From Thermoleophilia bacterium (GTDB lineage Bacteria; Actinomycetota; Thermoleophilia; Miltoncostaeales; Miltoncostaeaceae), in NCBI GenBank assembly GCA_017882585.1, contig JADGPF010000071.1, forward strand, positions 1 through 64,000: a DNA stretch of 64,000 nucleotides. The letters run 5' to 3'. Shown one piece after another: positions 58,171 to 64,000 of this stretch. A model generated the notes under the pieces. It had not been told where the DNA came from and searched no databases. It saw nothing but the letters and a program-made list of their open reading frames with translations. The position numbers and the translations under genes are program-made. Position 1 is the stretch's first letter, and each line of letters opens with the position of its first letter.

Positions 58171-59763
58171 ATGGAATCGATCTTCCTGTACGACACGACG
58201 CTGCGCGACGGACTGCAGCGCGAAGGAATGAGCCTGTCGGTCGACGAGCAGGTGGCGATCGCGCGCCGACTCGCCGAAATCGGCATGCACTACATCGAGG
58301 CCGGATTCCCGATGTCGAACCCCAAGCACGCGGAGATGTTCAACGCGCTCGAGGGAATCGACTTGGGATCGACCAAGATTGCCGCGTTCGGGATGACCCG
58401 ACGCAAGGGCGTCGCGGCGGCCGACGATCCGGCCCTGATCGGGCTCGCCGACTGCTACGCGCCGGTGATCACCATCGTGGGCAAGACGTGGGACCTGCAC
58501 ATCGAGAAGGTCATCAAGGTCGACCGGGCCGAGAACCTCCGGATGATCGAGGAGTCTGTGGCCTTCCTGGTCGGCCAGGGCAAAGAGGTCGTCTACGACG
58601 CCGAGCACTTCTTCGACGCGTTTGACGCACACCGCGATTATGCGGTCGAGTGCCTGCTCGCGGCGGCTGACGCAGGGGCGCATTGGATCACCGTGTGCGA
58701 CACCAACGGGGCCACCCTGCCGCATGACATCGCCCACGCCGTGCGGACGGTGCGGTCTGCCCTGCCGGGGGTTGCGCTGGGGATCCACACCCACAACGAC
58801 GCGGACTGTGGGGTGGCGAACTCCCTGGCGGCCGTGGTCGAGGGCGCCCGGATGGTTCAGGGAACGGTCAACGGATACGGCGAGCGGTGCGGCAACGCGA
58901 ACCTCGTGTCGATCATCCCGTCGCTCTCGTTGAAGATGGGCTTCGCCACGCTTCCCGACGATCGGCTGGTCGAGCTGACCGCGCTCAGCCACTACGTCGC
59001 CGAGACCGCCAACCTCCAGCCCGACAACTGGGCTCCCTACGTGGGCCGCAACGCGTTCGCGCACAAGGGTGGTATGCACGTGGCTGGCATGCTCGCCGAC
59101 GAGCGGACCTTTGAGCACATCGATCCGACGGCCGTCGGCAACGAGCGCCACGTCCTGGTGAGCGAGCTCTCCGGCCGGGGCACGATCGTCGCCAAAGCCC
59201 ACGAGATGGGAATCGACCTGTCCGAAGGCGACGACGTACCGCGGATCCTGGCGCGCCTCAAGGACCTCGAGCACCGGGGCTACCATTTCGAGGTGGCTGA
59301 CGCGTCGTTTGAGCTGCTGATCGAGCGCGAGATTGGGGTCTACCGGCCACTCTTCACCCTCGAGCGGTTTCGGGTCGTCACCGAGAAGGTCGCCGATGGA
59401 CGGGTCTCGACCGAAGCGACGATCGCGCTCGTGCACGACGGCGAGCGGGTGGAGGCGACCGGGCTCGGTAACGGTCCGATTAACGCGCTCGACACGGCTT
59501 TGCGCGCCGCGCTTGAGCCCCGTGTACCGGAGCTGGCGCAGATCGAACTGGTCAACTTCAAGGTGAGAATCCTCGACGAGGACAAGGGCACGGGCGCGAC
59601 AACGCGCGTGTTGCTGGACTCCTCCGACGGCGACGAGACCTGGGGCGCGCTCGGCGTCAGTCACAACGTCATCGAGGCCTCGTGGGATGCGCTCATCGAC
59701 AGCCTCGCCTACGGGGTGCGCCGCCGCGCCCGGCAGGCCGCCAAGACCGGGTCCGCTTCGTGA
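58171..59763 (+). CDS. cimA: Citramalate synthase
   Basis: The 530-residue protein resembles LeuA but belongs to the CimA-type subgroup: YDTTLRDGLQREGMSLSVDEQ with QREG in place of the LeuA EQSPG, GKTWDLHIEKVIKVDRAENL, a YDAEHFFDAF segment, IHTHNDADCGVANSLAAVVEGARMVQGTVNGYGERCGNANL, and FAHKGGMHV. CimA makes citramalate from acetyl-CoA and pyruvate, bypassing threonine for isoleucine. It follows ilvE by three bases, and its stop overlaps the GTG of the next gene by four bases. The presence of both LeuA and CimA means both roles are covered in the same cluster. Confidence 0.92.
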   Translation: MESIFLYDTTLRDGLQREGMSLSVDEQVAIARRLAEIGMHYIEAGFPMSNPKHAEMFNALEGIDLGSTKIAAFGMTRRKGVAAADDPALIGLADCYAPVITIVGKTWDLHIEKVIKVDRAENLRMIEESVAFLVGQGKEVVYDAEHFFDAFDAHRDYAVECLLAAADAGAHWITVCDTNGATLPHDIAHAVRTVRSALPGVALGIHTHNDADCGVANSLAAVVEGARMVQGTVNGYGERCGNANLVSIIPSLSLKMGFATLPDDRLVELTALSHYVAETANLQPDNWAPYVGRNAFAHKGGMHVAGMLADERTFEHIDPTAVGNERHVLVSELSGRGTIVAKAHEMGIDLSEGDDVPRILARLKDLEHRGYHFEVADASFELLIEREIGVYRPLFTLERFRVVTEKVADGRVSTEATIALVHDGERVEATGLGNGPINALDTALRAALEPRVPELAQIELVNFKVRILDEDKGTGATTRVLLDSSDGDETWGALGVSHNVIEASWDALIDSLAYGVRRRARQAAKTGSAS

Positions 59764-60895
59764 CGACGGGCCAGCCGCGCATCCCGCTTGCGAGGCCAGT
59801 GATCACGGCACGCGAGCGGGAACTCGTGCTGGAGGTACTGGACTCTCGCCAGCTGTCACTTGGCCCGATGCTGGCGCGCTTCGAGCGCGAGTGGGCCGAA
59901 CGAATCGGCGTGCGGCACGCGGTCGCATGCTCGTCCGGCACGGCCGGCCTGCACATGTGCCTGCATGCCGCGGGCGTCGGTCCGGGTGACGAGGTCATCA
60001 CCTCGTCGTTCTCGTTTGTCGCGTCGGCAAATGCCGTGCTGTTTACCGGTGCCGAGGTCGTCTTCGCCGAAGTCGACCCGCAGACGTTCAATATGGATCC
60101 GGCGGCAGTCGAGGCGGCGATCACCCCACGGACCAAGGCGCTGGTCATCGTCGACATCTTCGGGTATCCGGCAGAAATCCCCGCGCTGATCGACATTGCC
60201 AGGCGCCATGGCCTGGTGATCGTCGAGGATGCGTGCCAGACGATCGACGGCGACTACGACGGCAAGAAGCTCGGTACCTGGGGTCACCCCGCCGTCTACG
60301 GCTTCTACGCGAACAAGCAGCTGACGACCGCCGAGGGCGGCGTGATCCTGACTGACGACGACCGGCTGGCGGCCCTGCTCAAGAGCCTTTCGAACCAGGG
60401 CCGTAGTGACGACGGAGCCTGGCTGGTCCACTCGCGTCTCGGGTTCAACTACCGGCTCTCGGACGTGCACGCCGCGATCGGGGTGGGTCAGCTCGAGCAT
60501 CTCGACCAGATGCAGGCGGGACGCGCCCAGGTGGCGGACTGGTATCAGCAGAGGGTCCGCGCGATACCGAACGTCGAGCCAATGTTTACGGGACCACAAC
60601 GACGGTCGTGGTTCGTCTACGCGCCGCGCTTGGCGTCGGGTATTGACCGCAACGCGGTCATCACGCAGCTGGACGAGCTCGGCATCTCCGCCAAGCCGTA
60701 CCTGCCGTGCATCCACCTGCAGCCCTTCTACCAAGACCAGTTCGGCTACCGGCCGGGCACGCTGCCCGTGACCGAGGCGATCAGCGCCTCGACGATCGCG
60801 TTACCGTTCTTCCCGGAGATGACCGAAGATCAGGTCGACCAAGTGTGTGCAGCACTCGCCACCGTGCTCACCCGCGATCGTGCCGAGGTGGCGCG

Positions 60896-60899
<4 letters not shown>
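59760..60899 (+). CDS. DegT/DnrJ/EryC1/StrS family aminotransferase
   Basis: The 379-residue protein is a fold-type I PLP enzyme: IPLARPVITARERELVLEVL, a GPMLARFEREWAERIGVRHAVACSSGTAGLHMCLHAAGVGPGDEVITSSFSFVASANAVLFTGAEVVFAEVDPQTFNMDP run, then VIVEDACQTIDGDYDGKKLGTWG and the PLP Lys in YGFYANKQLTTAEGGVILTDD near residue 185. Such enzymes usually aminate nucleotide sugars, and that is unexpected between cimA and argH. It starts at a GTG overlapping the cimA stop and ends over the argH GTG, so it is co-translated with amino acid biosynthesis genes. Its substrate is unknown. Confidence 0.9.
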
Positions 60900-62274
<1,375 letters not shown>

Positions 62275-62281
<7 letters not shown>

Positions 62282-62892
62282 CCCCGCTGGGCGCCGGGTT
62301 CTTCGCCCGCCCGGCGCGCGACGTGGCCCCGGACCTCATCGGCTGCGTGCTTGTGGGCAACGATGTCGCCGGCGTGATCGTCGAGGTGGAGCGGTACGAG
62401 CACTGGGATGCCGCCTCACACAGCTTCCGGGGGCCCACGGCCCGCTCGCGAGTGATGTTCGGACCCGCCGGACGGTTGTACGTCTACCGCAGCTATGGCG
62501 TGCATTGGTGCGTCAACATCGTCTGTGGACCGCCGGGTCAGGGATCGGCGCTGCTCTTGCGGGCGGTTCAGCCGACCGCCGGACTCGAGCTGATGTGCGT
62601 ACGGCGCGGAACGACCGCAGCCCTGGACCTGTGCCGGGGTCCAGGCCGGTTGGCGGCCGCGTTTGGCATCACTGGCGAGCTCAACGGGACTCCTTTGGAG
62701 GCCCAGGATGCGCCCGATCGGGGATTGCGCGTGCTGCCCCGCGTGCTCGAGGACATCGCCATCGAACGCGGCCCCCGGGTCGGAATCACGCGGGACGCGG
62801 GCCGGGCGTGGCGATACGCCCTGATCGACTGCCCGTGGGTGTCCGGGCGTCGGACTCATCTGGCGATCCCTGAGGACCGGATCGCCAGATGA
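62275..62892 (+). CDS. 3-methyladenine DNA glycosylase (MPG/AAG type)
   Basis: The 205-residue protein matches the AAG fold: FFARPARDVAPDLIGCVL, IVEVERYEHWDAASHSFRGPTARSRVMFGPAGRLYVYRSYGVHWCVNIVCG, and CRGPGRLAAAFGI. Glu in the VEVERY segment activates water; the YRSYG segment contains the base-flipping Tyr. It removes alkylated bases. ATG 62275 overlaps argH by seven bases (GTG at 62278 is also in frame). Its TGA overlaps an ATG at 62889. Confidence 0.9.
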
Positions 62893-62965
62893 GCGATTCC
62901 GATCCAAGCCCGGGCGCGCGCGGGCCCTAGAGCTTGTCGCGCGGACCGTCAATTGTGAGCCGAGC

Positions 62966-64000
62966 GTGGACGCCCTCGCCGAGAAGATCGACCGCGGCCA
63001 GCCGCTCCGGGTCAAGCTCGGCGTCGACCCAACCGCGCCGGACATCCACCTCGGTCACTGCGTCGTACTTGGCAAGCTGCGGGAGTTCCAGGACGCCGGA
63101 CACATCGCGGTCCTCGTGATCGGCGACTGGACGGCCCGGGTCGGAGATCCCAGCGGACGCAGCTCGACGCGCCCGATGCTGTCCGAAGACGCGATTGTAG
63201 CCAACGCCGAAACGTTCCGAGAGCAGGCATTTCACATACTCGATGCCGAGCGCACCGAGGTGCGAGCCAACGGCGAGTGGTTCGCCGAGATGGGCCTTGC
63301 TCCACTGTTCGACCTCGCGTCGCGCGCCACGATCAACCAACTGCTGCGCCGTAATGATTTTGCGAGCCGGATGCAGGAGGACCGTCCGGTCTCCGTGCTG
63401 GAGCTCCTGTACCCCCTGCTGCAGGCCTACGATTCGGTGGCGCTGGAGGCCGACGTCGAGCTCGGCGGCACCGACCAACTATTCAACTTGATGCTCGCCC
63501 GGGACATTCAGTCCCGGTACGGGGTGGCGCCGCAGGTCGTCATGACGATGCCGATCTTGCCCGGGACCGACGGTGTCCAGAAGATGAGCAAGTCGCTCGG
63601 CAACTACATCGGCGTCACCGACACCCCCGAGGAACAGTTCGGGAAGGTCATGAGCATTCCCGACGCGCTGACGGCCGACTATTTCCGTCTCATGTTTCCC
63701 GGCGAGCCGCCGCCTGCGGGACATCCGGGGACCGAAAAGCGGCGCCTGGGACGACTCGTGGTCGCGCGCTTCCACGATGCCGCCGCCGCCGTGGCGGCGG
63801 AGGATCACTTCAACCGGGTCGTCCGCGATCGGGAAGCCCCGGCCGACGTGCCGGAGTTTGCCGTGCCGGATGGCGAGATCCATTTGCCTGCGCTCTTGGT
63901 CGAAGCCTTGGGCGTGGGCTCGCGCAGCGAGGCCCGACGCCTCATCGAACAGGGGGGCGTCGCCCTCGACGGGGCACCGGTCACGACACTCGACATGTCT
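62966..64000 (+). CDS. tyrS: Tyrosyl-tRNA synthetase (partial, start region frameshifted)
   Basis: This class I synthetase is cut by the window end. It has the HIGH-type motif PTAPDIHLGHCVVLGKL, DWTARVGDPSGRS, QAYDSVALEADVELGGTDQLFNLMLARDIQ, the KMSKS motif VQKMSKSLGNYIGV and the start of a C-terminal S4 domain (LLVEALGVGSRSEARRLIEQGGVALDG). Upstream, homologous sequence in frame (RALELVARTVNCEP) runs back to about 62920 with no in-frame start. An ATG at 62889, overlapping the glycosylase stop as ATGA, opens the expected reading but hits TAG at 62928. Loss of one GC from the run at 62911-62921 would join it to the tyrS frame. The GTG at 62966 is the only usable start as read. Confidence 0.85.
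   Translation, partial: MDALAEKIDRGQPLRVKLGVDPTAPDIHLGHCVVLGKLREFQDAGHIAVLVIGDWTARVGDPSGRSSTRPMLSEDAIVANAETFREQAFHILDAERTEVRANGEWFAEMGLAPLFDLASRATINQLLRRNDFASRMQEDRPVSVLELLYPLLQAYDSVALEADVELGGTDQLFNLMLARDIQSRYGVAPQVVMTMPILPGTDGVQKMSKSLGNYIGVTDTPEEQFGKVMSIPDALTADYFRLMFPGEPPPAGHPGTEKRRLGRLVVARFHDAAAAVAAEDHFNRVVRDREAPADVPEFAVPDGEIHLPALLVEALGVGSRSEARRLIEQGGVALDGAPVTTLDMS

Noticed and set aside
57037-59664. An 875-residue open frame on the minus strand opposite ilvE and cimA
   Set aside because: It is the antisense shadow of two well-supported genes; its translation is Arg/His/Asp-rich and has no motif.

Overview
The window is GC-rich, gene-dense DNA that uses GTG starts freely and packs genes with ATGA, GTGA or TGATG junctions. 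The gene content points to an actinobacterium: an argH–mpg–tyrS order, a leucine-rich leader peptide before leuA, a DrrA-type ABC exporter, a DksA/TraR-like protein and SPFH proteins. A deep-branching soil or freshwater lineage such as Thermoleophilia is my guess from gene content and style; nothing in the window proves it.

Left end (1-8200): accessory and partly decayed DNA. It holds a SnoaL-like tail, a GNAT acetyltransferase, a DUF2252 gene that has lost its N-terminal half, and a GAP/Sap-family membrane protein. Next come scars of integration: the 3' half of a tRNA-Gly, a frameshifted tyrosine recombinase, then a 4.66 kb island bounded by a perfect 39-bp repeat of the tRNA-Asn 3' half (3436-3474 and 8100-8138). 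The island carries an ice-binding protein, an L,D-transpeptidase, a proline-rich exported protein and a second decayed integrase beside the intact tRNA-Asn.

Middle (8200-29900): housekeeping genes (methyltransferase, PepF, PHP phosphoesterase, SUI1/eIF1-like factor, Ppx/GppA, RNase D, ABC-F ATPase, monooxygenase, permease with two YHS domains, slipin). Then follows the most unusual stretch, 20153-29722. A PilT-like protein that has lost its catalytic ATPase residues is divergent from a tightly overlapping operon. The operon encodes a PP2C phosphatase with a degenerate receiver, an RsbW-like kinase, a GAF/HD-GYP protein, an STAS antagonist, two GT4 glycosyltransferases (the second PelF-like) and a PelG-like membrane protein. 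A GH114 glycosidase faces it. This looks like a reduced Pel-type exopolysaccharide locus under partner-switch and possibly cyclic-di-GMP control.

Right (29900-64000): glutamate synthase large subunit, rhomboid protease, RodZ-like protein, M42 peptidase, DrrAB-type ABC exporter, DksA-like protein, heme A synthase, CopC/CopD fusion, and then a long run of same-strand biosynthetic genes: gatC-gatA-gatB, ilvN-ilvC-serA-serC, a leucine attenuator, leuA-leuC-leuD, leuB, ilvE, cimA, a DegT-type aminotransferase, argH, mpg and tyrS (cut by the window end). These supply branched-chain amino acids (including isoleucine from citramalate), serine, arginine and charged tRNAs. tyrS appears frameshifted at its start in a GC-dinucleotide run.
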